Counted from the stretch's first letter, positions 1 through 12,006 are shown. The stretch is DNA of 64,000 nucleotides from Dendrophyllia cribrosa (GCA_024195265.1 JAJLRJ010000013.1:3739575-3803574); one strand, 5' to 3'. The notes: a model not told the origin generated them from the letters alone. Made by a program: numbers and translations.

Positions 1-977
1 TTCAATAAAAGAATGGTCGGTTTTATGTAAATCATACAGGACAAGTGCTGAGAAATGTTGCTTAATTTACTTCAATATTGGTTTCATTTTATTTTAACAG
101 TTTCATTTGCAATGCGTGTAATAAATGATTTATTCGTACGGTAAATTTTGGCGAACTATTGCTGTCCGTGGAAAATAATTTCGTTTCTCTGTTTTTTTTT
201 CTATCTATTCAATCAAAGCAAAATCGTTGCTATTAAAAACCAATAACTTTTCGGGATGGAAAGCTTTTTGATGTGCCCAGTGTTTACATGAAAGATTCAA
301 ATTTTGTTCTTCAGTTGATTTTGAAAGTTATGCAATAAAATTATAAGTTGACGAAACAAGTCGGGTTAGTTTGGGGGCTAAAAAATAAGCAACCACTTTA
401 TAGAATCTGATATAGCTCCAAGCCTGAAAAGAAACACCCCCTCCCTCTATTTCATCCGAAATCGGTCACTCAAGACAGTTCAGTTCGCATGTGCATAGAG
501 CGATTTTGGAATCACCTTGATAATCGGGTTCGCTATTAATTTGTTTTAGTATATACTGAAACAGTGGATAGCATTGTTGGCGCGCTCTGATTGGCTACTG
601 AAACTCGGAATAGCAAGTGCTATTCACCTCCCAGCAATCGCGGCTCGGTAAATATCCACCACTACCCACCTACACTGAGGTGAATAGTTGTTAATTATCC
701 TCCAGTAGATGAAATGATAAAAACAAGCTTTGCTCATTTTCTCGCTAAAAATATCCATAATATGGAAAAAGGCTTGTTCGGTTAACTATCAAAATGCTGA
801 AAAGCGAGTAACGTCAAAGAAAATGTTTTCTTTTTAGCTCTCAATCCGTTCGCTTTGCTGTGTCGCTAAACCAAACAAAAGCCGCGCGTTTGCCTCCGTT
901 CGCTCAACCAAAGAAATTGCTTCTTTCCAGTCCGTTTAAAGCTTGGTTTGTGTTCACGCGTAATCATTTCAAGGTTA
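1..977. other. Gene-free left edge
   Basis: No gene or RNA gene seen. 540-700 contains a GATTGGCTACTG / GAATAGCAAGTGCTATTC segment that looks like a dispersed repeat. The rest is A/T-rich with no coding signal. Confidence 0.4.
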
Positions 978-1285
978 TCCGAAAATCGTTTTAAAGCAGT
1001 TTTCAATTGAGTGTCGAAAGTAATTACACAGTTGCCTTGGTTTTTCATTGCTACGCTTTGTGATTGGCTAAAAAATCTCGCGCCACTTTCTCGACCAATC
1101 AGAAGTAAAACCAAAACCAATCGTGACTTGCTCGCACGCGTTTTCCCGCGCTTGGCGCCGCCGACATGTAATTGCTTCGAGCTCTGATTGGTTCATTGGA
1201 TTGTTTACGACTGCTGTGAATTGTCAGAGTAAACTTTGGTTTTGGTTTTACCACACTCAATTGAAAACTGCTCTATCACGTTCAG
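978..1285 (+). repeat. CCAAT-rich repeat, copy 1
   Basis: The ends GCAGTTTTCAATTGAGTGTC and CACTCAATTGAAAACTGC are inverted. Inside are repeated CCAAT/ATTGG boxes, a GGCGCCGCCGACATGTAATT core and GGTTTTGGTTTTAC blocks. Confidence 0.7.
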
Positions 1286-1576
1286 GAAGGAAAAATTTCT
1301 TGAAATGATGTGTTACTACTTGTAAAATAGGCACCAACTTCCCGTTACCTCCCGTGGGTTCACACACCCCTGCATGCGAATTGGTGATCAAACGAAAGCA
1401 AGAATTTGCATTCTTGCCAACTTGCCTAGCATGAACTCTCGCCCGTTTTACTCAAAACACACAATAAATGGAAATGTGTCTTTAATCTTTGTAAAGTTTA
1501 TTTAACTTTGTAGTTTTTCCACGCAAATAGTATCTATGCAATGGGTTTCAAACTGAATTTATTATTTTCGACACTT

Positions 1577-1874
1577 AAGCTTAGTTCCCACTACCGACGT
1601 AAGCGACGTAAGCGGAATCGTAAGCGGAATCGGAATCGTAAGAACCTTACGATCAAGTGGAAATCACAAAACGACGGAAGCGGATAGCAAGCGACGGAAG
1701 CAGAAGCGGAATCGGAAGAAAAAGGAAACCTTCTAATCCTTCCGATTCCGATTCCGTTGAGCTTCCGATTGCGATTGCGACTCCGTTTTTTGATTTACAC
1801 TAGAACGTAAGGCTTTTTACGCTTCCGACTCCGACTCCGCTTCCGATTACGTCGCTAGTGGGAACCAGCCCTTA
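1577..1874. mobile_element. Palindromic element with GGAATCG/TTCCGA repeats
   Basis: The ends AGTTCCCACTA-CGACGTAA and TTACGTCGCTAGTGGGAACC are inverted. The interior is built of short repeats (GTAAGCGGAATCG and complements). The terminus resembles the CTGGTTTTCACTAGCG end of the Harbinger-like family. Confidence 0.6.
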
Positions 1875-2009
1875 ATGCAAAAAAATATATACAAATATGT
1901 GAAGGCAACTCGCGCGATAAAAAAATTAAACGCACAATTAACCAATCTCTGAATAAACTGAGCACAGCTATAAAAGCTATAGAAGGAACATGCTTTACTC
2001 ATGTATAAG

Positions 2010-2225
2010 TTAACCTTTTAACTCCCAAGAGTGCCAAAAATCAAAATTCAAGAAAAACGTCACATTTCGTTTTGTAAAATCTTGAAAAACAAATGGTACC
2101 ATGTAAAAGTACTGCCGAAGAGGTTTCATTTGAATGGCCACACCATAGGATTTCTTCCACAGACTTAAAAGTTAGAACTACACTACATGTCTCCATAATT
2201 GACTCTATAAGAATGAAAGAGTTAA
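2010..2225 (+). mobile_element. TTAA MITE, family A
   Basis: About 215-bp non-autonomous element, TTAA-flanked, beginning TTAACCTTTTAACTCCCA and ending with a decayed inverted copy. Consensus ends are TTAACCCTTTAACTCCCA and TGGGAGTGAAAGGGTTAA. The TTAA target and CCC start are piggyBac traits. It has no coding capacity. Confidence 0.75.
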
Positions 2226-2650
2226 GGTGAAGCTAGGTGAGTATTTTGAGTAACGCTGAAAAGTTCGAAGCCTTTGAAAGCCAACGCCTTTCCTGGTCTC
2301 AAACTGTGGAAAATGCGTTTCTCGCAGACTATAAAGTACGATGATTATAAAAACAATTTTCCGCCAATTCTGTTTGCGACCATTTTTAGAAACTAAAGTT
2401 ACGTTTATAGACACAAGCTGCCATTAGTCGAGATGAATAAAATTAAATACAAAAATCCTTAACCCTTATGAATTTGCTTTGGTCTTGCACGTGCCGTGAA
2501 CTCTGTAATTAGTTAATTACATAAGTGCCACGTATAACAAACATGCTCGTTTTTAAGCCAATCAGAAACGAAACCTGACGTTTTCCCCGCGCTCTGCACC
2601 ATTTGCACGTTTTCGCGCGCTTTGCATCGTTTGCACGTTTTCCTGCGTAA

Positions 2651-2832
2651 AGGCTGGTTTTCACTAGCGCATAAGCATAAGCACAAGCCAACATACGCAG
2701 ACTCAGTAACATGTTGATCATTAGTTCCAATTGTTTGAACAAAACAGAACAATAGGCACTAATGATCAACACGTTACTGAGTCTGCGTATGTTGGCTTGT
2801 GCTTATGCTTATGCGCTAGTGAAAACCAGCCT
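2651..2832 (+). mobile_element. Palindromic Harbinger-like MITE, copy 1
   Basis: 182 bp with near-perfect arms from AGGCTGGTTTTCACTAGCG to its complement and a loop of about 35 nt. It is flanked by TAA on both sides (2648-2650, 2833-2835), a TWA duplication as in PIF/Harbinger elements. Confidence 0.8.
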
Positions 2833-3106
2833 TAATGGTTGCATGTTTTTGATTCAAACTCTGATTAGTGCATTGTTTAGACCTATCTGCGTTTATTGTG
2901 ATTGGTCAGATGTGGCATGGCGTTTTACTGACTAATAACAGAAGCAAACAAAAAATCACGAAAGACCAAAGCTTACACATAACTATTGACTGTCAGTCAA
3001 AAGCTACTCTTAAATCCCGACAATGATTGAACGACCAAGCTTGTAATCAAATCTGTCTGTAACTCTTTGCTGTACATTTGAGAAATAAACTTCTGTTTCC
3101 GTAAAG

Positions 3107-3480
3107 GTGCTATGACATGTAACAATTTTCCAACTTCTCTCGCAAGAAAAGAAATTGTTGCAAGTTGCATGTGCGGTTTTTACGTGTAACACCCCTCGTA
3201 CAACTGAATTTTCTTTTATTAAGTTGCACGAAAAGTTGATTCGTTTTTGCAACAAATTTCTTCAAGTTGCACAACAAAAATACGTGTGACATGTATCTTG
3301 CAACTTGATTCGCCACAATATTTTAGTCAACCAATGCGTCATTTTTCAATCTACGCTTTTTTTTCACATGACAAGTTGCAAGGCAATTGTAACGTGTAAC
3401 ATTGTACGTGAAATTTGCAGCCTTTTTTGCGAGAAAACTTGCACTACACGAAAAATTGTTACGTGTAAGAGCAACTTGAC
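3107..3480. repeat. AAGTTGCA / ACGTGTAAC repeat region downstream of HCCS
   Basis: AAGTTGCA (or its complement TGCAACTT) and ACGTGTAAC/TTACACGT each recur several times in about 370 bp in both orientations. It sits directly 3' of the HCCS stop. The element type is not recognised. Confidence 0.45.
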
Positions 3481-3492
3481 GTTTGCTCCCAT

Positions 3493-6400
3493 TTATTCGT
3501 CTTTTTTGCTGAAGTAAAGCGACCACCGAAGAACAGCAACTCTTGCTCTGTCTAAAACGGCTTGGAATGAATCCATGGCAGGTCGAACATCAAGGAACAC
3601 AAACTCGCCTCTCTTGTACGCGTCTTCGTCGCCAATGTCGTAGTAATCGATAATGTATCGGACGTCTCGGCCACAGCGATCGACGATCCAGTCGTGACGA
3701 TCAAACGGCAACTCGTACCTGGAGAATTGGGAATATGATAAATACTTAGGTTCCGAGCATACAGAAATTCGTATAGGCTTCTGGTCCAAACTTACGCATG
3801 AATTTCATACCGGTATGATTTTAGTACCAAAATAAAGTCATATACCACGTTTACATGAAGGGATTGTGAAGAGACACTTCATACCGATTGACATAACGTT
3901 TAACAAAAACAAAGCAATTTCGCAAAAAAAAAAAAAAAAAAATCAATACCTAAACAAATTAAAACAGTACAAAAAGCTGCTTTGTAGCTACTTGCAAAGG
4001 GGCGGGAAGGGGGAGGGGTTATCGGGTGTGCGCGCGAAGCGTGTAGGGAGGGGGGGGGGGGGGGGGGGGGGGATAGGTTTTACCCCTAAAGAATTCCCCA
4101 GTTTCTGACCCTTACTTCTGAAGAACTCCGCTGCTTTTAAGCAATAGTCAAATGCCTGTTCTCCTCCCAATGTTTAACCTTTTAACTCCCGTGAATGCCA
4201 AAATCAAAATTAAAAAAAAAAACCAAATTTCATTTTGTAAAATATTGAAAAACAAGTGGTACCATGCAAAAGTACTGCTAAAGAGGTTTCATTTGAATGG
4301 TCACACCATAGGATTTTGTATAGCCTGCGAGCAAGCTCTCGAGATCGGGTTCGGGGTTTCGAGCCCGAGAGCTTGCTCGCAGGCTAGATTTCGTAGACCA
4401 ACTGAAAAGTTAGAACTATACTACACATCCCCATAAATGACTCTGGAAGTAAAAGGGTTTATCTCCAACCCAATGCGTTTGTTTCCTTTCTTCATTACCT
4501 TCCGTATACTCTCACCCGCACACTATCTTTCCTGGTACGTCCCATCAAATTAGCACTGTAGACAACAGATGTTCTTACCCCATCCAACTTCTTATTCTTG
4601 CTCTTGGAGAAAACTCTTTTGCTTTTCCTCGAAAACTGAGAAGTTTGGGTGAACTACATTCCCTGTGAGAAAAATAAAGTTTCTTATATGCAGAATTGAA
4701 AGCAACAGAGCATCGAAAATATAGACATGGACCTAAGGCTGTTTTTAGTTTCCAAAAAACAAATAACAGCCAAACAAACACCTCTCTTGAGGCATCCTGC
4801 ACTTATTCATGCTATCAAAATAGCAGTGGTAGACTGCTAGCTGTCCAGTTTTAGTCAGAAAACTCGGTTGAGTGGGGGCAAGCTGATCACAAAGACAAGC
4901 TCAGCAAGACAGAAGTGAGCAAAGGACTTGTAGGAACAGGTCTATTCATGAACTGACTGGTCTGGCCAGCTAGTTCTGACAAATGGTAAGCACCCCTACA
5001 CCGATGATTCCAATCACTTACTTGAAATGAAGTGCCTCCCACTTCAAAATCTCCTGCCAAGCACTCTCATTGTTAGCGTTATGAATTTTAATGATGTTAT
5101 CCATGTCATTTGGTTGAACTTCATCATCTTGCCATTTCCAGCCTTTACGCAACATTGCGTTCCAAAACATTTGCTGAGAGGGGTACACCCAGTTCTCATC
5201 CTTGCCGGTCCCCCCTCTGGGAATAGTTGACAACTGACGATTTATTGGCAGTTGGAATGGCTGGCCAGGGGAGGGTCGTTGGTTTGGTGGTGGCATCTGA
5301 AAAACAACCATTTAACCACTAACTAATATATACATGTACATGGATAATTTACAAGTTGTGTAGTAAATAAATTTTGTCTAAGCCAATCACTTTCAAGGCC
5401 ACCTCTAGACAGATAGATAGATCGACACCTTTATATAAACAGGGTGATCCCTTCAGTATATATACTGCTATCAATGGGAGCCCTAATATAAAATTTTACA
5501 AAAAAAATGTATATGTAGTAAAAATATAGTAATATATAGTAATATAGCTGTCCACCTTACAGCCCAGTCAAAATGTGCTGGCAGCCGGCGATTTTGCCGT
5601 CTACAATGAAATATCTGCCGCCTACTTTACACTAAACTTCATAAACAACAAATATGAGGTCTCTTCTAGTTCAAATTGTAACCAAAACATAAATACAGTT
5701 TCTTGTGAATCGAGCCACACATGAACGAACCTTGCATGCTGAGCATTGAACATTATGTGGGAAAATAAGCCATGTGAATGGTCAGCAGTGAATGCTCTTG
5801 CAGTTACAAACAAGATGGCGTCCAAACAAGCTTATGGCCTCTGTTGCCTACTACTCCAGCCATCTTGCCTACTTCTCAAAAACATTTTGACTAGGCTGCC
5901 TTAGAGAGGTGTTTGCCTTATAGAGAGTTTAGTTACAGACGAGCAAGTGAAATTTGGCCAGAACCAGCCAATAATTGATGTGCAGCTTAGAGAAGTGTCT
6001 GCCTTACAAGGGTGTCCATCAAAAGAGAGTAAATTAAAAATTTATCTTGGTATGTTATATTTGACATTTCACTAGCCAGTAAGTTTAAAGTTAGTGCCAG
6101 GCCCTGAAATGGCTTATGTTGAGGTCCCTTAAGAAGTGAAAGGTAAGTCTTCATAAGCAGGGGTTTCAATAGAAGCCGGCTACCGGCAGTGTACCGCTGC
6201 CTACTTTGCCTCTCACCGCCGGTTACCAGACCGCCTTAGTGGGATGGGGACTTATGGTCCCTTATCGGTCACAGCCGCCTATTATACCTTGACCAGCCGC
6301 CTACTTCAATTCTTATTGAAACCCCTGATAAGCCTTATGGCTCACAACTGCCGAAGCTTAACCCGGTTTCTGTAGCATGACACAACTGAGAGTATTACTA

Positions 6401-6905
6401 CTCCCCTTGGATGGGATGCTAGTCCATCACAGGGTTACCCCTAGCATCATGTCACCAGTACCCATTTATACATCTGGGTGGAAAGAGACAACGCAAAGAA
6501 AAGTTTCTTGTCTAGTAAGGAAACAACACGATGGCAGAGACCAGGCTCGAACCACTGACCTTCAGGTTGAAAGTCTGACACACTAACCACTTAGTAGAAC
6601 ACTGCACCTCTATTTAAAAGTGAAAAGGTTAAGATTAATACCATGTTGGTTGGATCCAAAGCATCTGCACCCCTATCCATGGTACTGCTGTCGCATCCAC
6701 TCCCAGCACTCATGGGACACTGACTGGCTTGTAGCTTTAACCTGCCGTCCTGATGCGCAGGGCATTCACTGACTGAGGACTGTGATGTTCTGTCTGGTGC
6801 GGGTGAAGTGTGTTGGACGGGACACCCACTTGGTGGAGCTTGAGTGACAACAGCTGCACCAGAGCTGCTGTCACCTGGTACTGGAGTTGACGAGCTTCCA
6901 CCCAT
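3493..6905 (-). CDS. HCCS: Holocytochrome c synthase (cytochrome c heme lyase), 4 coding exons
   Basis: The enzyme attaches heme covalently to the CXXCH motif of apocytochrome c (and c1) in the mitochondrial intermembrane space. Coding exons on the minus strand are 6905-6642, 5296-5022, 4662-4579 and 3718-3493; junctions have GT/AG ends and the phases add up to 282 aa plus stop (human about 268). Family landmarks seen: N-terminal Cys-Pro motifs (SGCPVQ, SECPAH, SQCPMS), [24 protein letters not shown], then IKIHN with the heme-ligand His at about residue 160 (human His154), [32 protein letters not shown] and the C-terminal [18 protein letters not shown] block. The start ATG at 6905 opens with MGGSSS, like the MG start of animal HCCS. 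A pyrimidine-rich AG acceptor lies 2 nt before the ATG, so a 5'UTR intron is likely. The C-terminus runs a few residues beyond the human end. Confidence 0.95.
4173..4461 (+). mobile_element. TTAA MITE, family A, with nested palindrome
   Basis: Family A copy starting TTAACCTTTTAACTCCC. A 65-bp palindromic element with its own 9-bp duplication (4321-4385) interrupts it, so the palindrome is the younger insertion. Confidence 0.7.
4321..4385. mobile_element. TAGCCTG palindromic element with 9-bp duplication, 65-bp copy
   Basis: TAGCCTGCGAGCAAGCTCTC mirrors its other end. Flanks are GATTTTGTA and GATTTCGTA (8 of 9 identical). Nested in a family A MITE. Confidence 0.7.
5560..5900. mobile_element. 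Element with CAGTCAAAATGT-type ends
   Basis: CAGCCCAGTCAAAATGT at the left mirrors ACATTTTGACTAGGCTG at the right, with GCCGCCTACT repeats inside. It lies in HCCS intron 1. Confidence 0.5.
6120..6605 (-). mobile_element. tRNA-headed SINE, second family, carrying an inner MITE
   Basis: On the minus strand, a tRNA-like head with B box GGTTCGAGCC (6553-6544) is followed by a body containing GACTAGCATCCCATCC and a GTTGTTTCC segment. Related copies lie at 34620-35340 and 47245-47690. At about 6160-6327 this copy holds an insertion with GGGGTTTCAATA/TATTGAAACCCC ends. Confidence 0.6.
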
Positions 6906-6909
6906 TTCT

Positions 6910-8657
6910 AGAGAAAGAAGAACACTTGGACTGAAAAAGCAGTATTTCTTTTCTTTAAGGACCTGACCTATCTCACCACTTTGCTTGGTTGAAAGGATTG
7001 CAAAATGTTTTTTTTAATGGAGCCTTCTTTTTGGACTCATTCATAGGCAACAAGCAGCTTGAATGTGATGCTTACAAAGCACTAAATAATTTGGTATCAA
7101 AATACATTAGTAAATTACAAAACAAAATAGTCTTTACTTGGAATCATATGAACCTGTAGTACTTTCAATGTACAAAGGAACTATCAGCACAAAATATTGT
7201 ATCATACTGAAGTTTTGATGAAATCCAATATTTCAGTAAAAATTTTCCAAAAAGCCACTGGGGACATTCTTGCCCTGACACCTTCAATTGTAATGACTTG
7301 ACTGACAAAAATTGATATTTTGGAAAAGAGATCGCCTAGAAGAGAAGGTCGCTTATGAGAGGTGGTGGCATACGTAAATTCTACTGTATCGCCTTTGTGT
7401 CACCGAATATCATGTGCTCGACTGTCACACTGGTACATGAGAGTGAGCCAACATCGGTATTGTCATAATGTGCCTGCAGCACAAGAGAGGAACGACAATG
7501 CATTGTATCCTGTTTGGGCTGGTGTAGGCTACACTTGAATTCAATGGTGTCATTTTACCATAACTACAGAATCCTTCAGTTTTTGTTCCCTCCTGTAAAT
7601 GGGACATTTTGTTATTTAAACCTCACTGGCATTACAAAATTTAATTAAAGGGAACCTCCATTGTTATAATAAATTGACCTTAAATTGTTGGAAATAAAGT
7701 CTAAATTAAAAATTTTTAAAAAGCAGGTGCAAATATATAGTGTACAAAAAAAATATTTTTGCTTTTAAATTTACTGCGCGCCACCAAAAAAGATGTATGA
7801 ACAGTAAGTACTTGTGGTCTCGCCATGGCCCAACTGCCCGCTTTCATCTTTTGAAGATCAATGGAGTGGATGTTGGTGTGTTTTCCAAGGGAAACCGGCA
7901 GAAAAATATTCAGGTTCAAGCATAAACCAAGGCATCATGCACTATTGAAGACCTGAAAACCTAAATCGAGGGACGATACCATCGAATAATGTTATCAACA
8001 TTTCGCTTTTTGGTCGTGACCTGGCAAGTTAATTATGTAGGAATAAGATTGATGAAGTTGTCTTTTTATGTAAACAAAAAATATTGACTGATGCTAGTGT
8101 GTTTTCCTTGTTAAGCCCTATTTTGTCTTCCCGTTTGTGTTATTCTATTATTAGGGGACTAAGGCGAGGGGAATATGACAAGGGGAATATGATGGGGGGG
8201 AATATATAATTCTTTGTTTTGCTATTGTTAGCAGCTATTGTCTTCAGCCCTGCCTCTCCCCTGTTACAATCAAAGCCGCACCCGGCTTTTTAGACACTGT
8301 AATGAACATTGGCCAATATAAGGTCTAACAGCATGTTTTAAAATCACGAATGTCAAATATTGGCTGTAAAACCCCAATCTTGTCGTAGGTAAAATATAGT
8401 TGTCTATTAGTTTTTTATTCTTACAAGGGTCGTAGCCTTGAATCCCTGATATAAAAATAAGAGTAAAAGCTTATGTAATCGTATAAAAAGTTAAACTCTC
8501 GGCAAATACAACATCAAAGGTCCCAAAATTTGTTTTATCATCAGACAACGTGCAATGGACATGTCATGTCAGATTGTAATCACACATTGAATTAATTGCG
8601 TCATATTTTTGTGAAAATGATTGCTAACTCATGCTACAAGACAAATTACGACTTCTT
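6910..8657 (-). other. Gene-free stretch, probable HCCS 5'UTR intron
   Basis: No coding signal or recognised repeat family was found here. It is A/T-rich with short poly-A/T runs and reads as an intron between the inferred 5'UTR exon and the first coding exon of HCCS. Confidence 0.35.
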
Positions 8658-8659
8658 AC

Positions 8660-8900
8660 CTGTTTACAACCGACAAACACCTTTTTCGTGTGGAAAATCC
8701 TTCAGGAAAATGATCAATGTTATGAACTGGGCGACACGCGTGCATAAACTCGTTACCAATCTACCGGTTGCAAGGGACACTCAGTTATGTATTACATGAC
8801 GTAGTCGATCTCTCTCCCCTCGGCCCTCGTAGGTTTTCTTCCCCGCGCGTCCAAACAAACTCGCGCGATCGCGCTCTTCACATTTCATGCTTGCGCCAGC
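8660..8900 (-). promoter_or_regulatory. Probable HCCS 5'UTR exon and promoter region
   Basis: On the minus strand a consensus donor (CAG then GTAAGAAG) has its GT at 8659-8658. Paired with the acceptor whose AG is at 6909-6908, it would remove about 1.75 kb and join a noncoding exon to the HCCS start codon. The sequence just upstream on the minus strand (8820-8890) is locally rich in CpG (repeated CGCG), as many animal promoters are. The exon's upstream limit is a guess. The splice pair is inferred from signals only; transcript evidence would decide. Confidence 0.45.
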
Positions 8901-9169
8901 TATGCTTGGTTTACGCTAATAAGTGTGATAAGACGGGTCCATCTAACAAAAAGATTCCATTTGTCCGTGCGTCTGTTCAGTTATAGATCATAGAAGACGT
9001 TAAAATGGGAAAGAACAAAAAAGAGGCCAATGTGTCACGGATGGGGTCATGTTACTTTTGGGGGTCGCTACTTTCTGGAATTAATAACAACGGTAAAAAT
9101 TTATTGCTACTTTCGGAACTTTACAGTCGGTTATAAAAAATTCGGTTTGTACAGGGACGGCGAAGTTAA

Positions 9170-9490
9170 CTTGGTCCGAAAGATACCAAAATTCATACAA
9201 TCCCTACCTCTATAATACCGACACTTCTAAAATGCGGAGACCCCTATAAATACGGACACCTCTCTATTACGGACAGCTCACTTGGTCCAAAAGATACCAA
9301 AATTCATACAATCACTACCTCTATAATACGGACATCTCTATAATGCGGAGACTCCTATAAATACGGACACCTCTCTATTGCGGACAGTTCACTTGGTCCC
9401 GAAGATACCAAAATCCATACGGTCGTCCCCACCTCTATGATACGGACACCTCTATAATGCGGACACTTTAGTCTGTCCCTTTCCTGTCCG
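9170..9490 (+). repeat. Tandem repeat, about 120-bp unit, 2.5 copies
   Basis: The unit contains ACTTGGTCC-AAGATACCAAAAT-CATAC, CACCTCTATAATACGGACA and CTCTCTATTACGGACAG. Three copies start near 9168, 9280 and 9390. Within each unit a shorter CCTCTATAATACGGACA motif recurs. Confidence 0.65.
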
Positions 9491-9518
9491 TATTAAGGTT
9501 GCTTACCCAGTCCATGAG

Positions 9519-10176
9519 GAATTGCCAGGCGCGTAGCCAGCCTTTAAGCCATTAAGCACGGGCTTAACAGGAATTTCCGTGATTTTTTTCTTGTTCAGTA
9601 GCAAAGGATTAGGTTTTTAACTGTCAGCGGTAAAACAAGTATGACCACCTGTAGTTCAAAAGTTGATATACTTAATTTTTACTGTACATCATAGTAAAAC
9701 AAAATAAAACGTAAAACATCAGAACATTGTGCGCGCACGATTTCTACACTATTACAAGATGGCGCTCCGCCAGAGGAATTCTTCACATATTGCAATCGAT
9801 GATCAATTCCTTACTAGATTTCGTCCTTGCGCCGATATTCCTCTCTGCATACGTCGAGCTTTTGTAAAACGTTGTTTAGTGTACTAAGGCCAGGATAGAG
9901 TCTATATATCAAGTTAACAAAACCTCGGACATATTGCATAAGCACTAAAATACTTGTCATTTTTCACTGAATCAAGATCGATTTTTGGACGAAATATATC
10001 GTGAAAAATGCTGAAAATCGCATTTCCGAGCCTCTAGATTTCACAATTTCCAGGGGGGGGGGGGGGGGAGGCATGCTGCCAGACCCCCCCCCCCCCCCCC
10101 CAGAGGCTTCTATTTTATACCCCAAATATAATATCTCGGGCTTAAACGCAAAAAAGGTCTGGCTACGCCCCTGATT
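9519..10176. mobile_element. Element with GCGTAGCCAG ends (hAT-like)
   Basis: The left end CAGGCGCGTAGCCAGCC mirrors the right end GGTCTGGCTACGCCCCTG; ATTGC occurs outside both. Long G and C runs (10051 and 10084 onward) form an inner palindrome. No coding frame is seen. Confidence 0.5.
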
Positions 10177-10199
10177 GCAATACACTGGCTTCGTTCTTC

Positions 10200-11722
10200 A
10201 CAAACCAGAAATAGATAAATAACGTTTATAACCACAACCAAGCACAAGTGGTTTAGTGCATGTTGGTAGAATAGGCCCTGGAGGGGGAATGGGCGCGGTT
10301 CGCGCGCTCACGCGGAGTTGGTCAACATGGGCGGGTTCCATTGTACAGAACTGAGCCTGAACCCTCGATAAGTACTCTCTAAGGCTGATACTCTTTGCTG
10401 GACCACCTCTAGATGTCCGCACTAGAAACTCCGTTACGTTAGAACTGAAACAAGATCGTTCTTATTGTCAGTATGCCTGGACAGACTAACTGATAGTTGA
10501 TAAGAGAATCGAACAAAGTGCCGAGGTTGGTCAATAAGACTATCTTATCTTAGCGGGTAAATGGCGTGGTTCGTAGGCATATGGCGCGGATCACGGACGA
10601 ATACGCGAGTACACTGTACACGTGATATGTGATTGTACGTTTTTAACTAGAGTTTTAGTTTTATTTATAAAAGATGTTTTTACTTTTGCAAAAATTTTGA
10701 TGTTTATCTCATTTTTTAATCAGTGTCACCAATTAGTTTGTAAAACGTTAGAACGAATGACCCTTAAATAAAGTGTACTACTTTTTTTACTTCAACTACT
10801 ACTACACCGCAAGCGTTTACTGGTTTTTGTTAAAACGATATCATAAACTGTAATTTGTATACCCATTATGTGTGGTAAAGGGCAACAACAGTTACAACAA
10901 CAATTTACGAAAGTTACAAAGTTATCACGAATAAAAAATACACAGAAAAAACAATTTCCAAAAAAAGCAAAAAAATAATTTTGAGACCGCTCTTGACCAG
11001 GAGTCGAAACTAAACTTATCTCATTAACGGAAATGTATCAAGCGTTTAAATGCAGAGGACCACTCAACACTACTATAAATAGCGTAAACTTTCTTTCCGG
11101 ATCTCCTTTAAAAAGGGATGCGAGTACTAGACGTCACTGAAAGTGTAGATAAACCATTGAAAATGCAAGGCTAGTACAACGGAAATAAAGTGCAGGTTAC
11201 ACAGTCAGTATGAGCATAACCATAAATTTATTTCATAAGCTACATAATATTAATACGGCCATTTTTTACAGTACGCCTTATCATAATATATATATTATAA
11301 TATACATGATACACGCCTACCACCTTCTGAACCTGAAGAGGAAACAAAAAGTTGATTGTTGTCAAAATTTCAAACATAATTACAGTCGAACCTCCATGTG
11401 CGACCACCTCTTCTAGGCGACCACTTTTCTAAAATACCAAACTTCTTTCAGTCAAATCACTATAGTCCAAAGCTCTCGTAAGCCATCACCTCTCGTTCGC
11501 GACAACTTTCAACGTAGGCGATATGAATTTTTCTATTGTTTTTAACCTTAATTAAGCGACCACTCGATGTCACTATAAACGCGAATTGAAAAACCAGTTA
11601 CAGTACAAGTCCCACAATACGAAACTTTTGTCCCTTGAATCCGGCAGAACTTCAATACGATACAAAATTTTGCGCCGATAGGTGCTTTGTATATTGAAAT
11701 TACTACAGATTACAGGTTCGTA
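10200..11722. other. Gene-free stretch
   Basis: No gene seen. 11384-11660 contains a degenerate series of GCGACCAC and ATCACT motifs about 20 nt apart, resembling the decayed tandem repeats at 32040-32260. The rest is A/T-rich. Confidence 0.35.
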
Positions 11723-12006
11723 TAGAGCACTTTTCAATTGAGCGTCGAAAGTAATTACACAATTGATTTAGTTTTGCATTGCTACGCTTTGTAATTGGCT
11801 AAAAAATCTCGCGCCACTTTCTCGACCAATCAGAAGTAAAACCAAAACCAATCGTGACTTGTTCGCACGCGTTTTCCCGCGCTTGGCGCCGCCGACATGT
11901 AATTGCTTCGAGCTCTAATTGGTTCATTGGATTGTTTACGACTGCTGTGATTGGTCAGAGTAATTACTTTGGTTTTGGTTTTACCACACTCAATTGAAAA
12001 CTGCTA
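11723..12006 (+). repeat. CCAAT-rich repeat, copy 2
   Basis: Near-identical to 978-1285 with six CCAAT boxes in 280 bp, in both orientations. The ends are GAGCACTTTTCAATTGAG and CTCAATTGAAAACTGCT. Confidence 0.7.
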
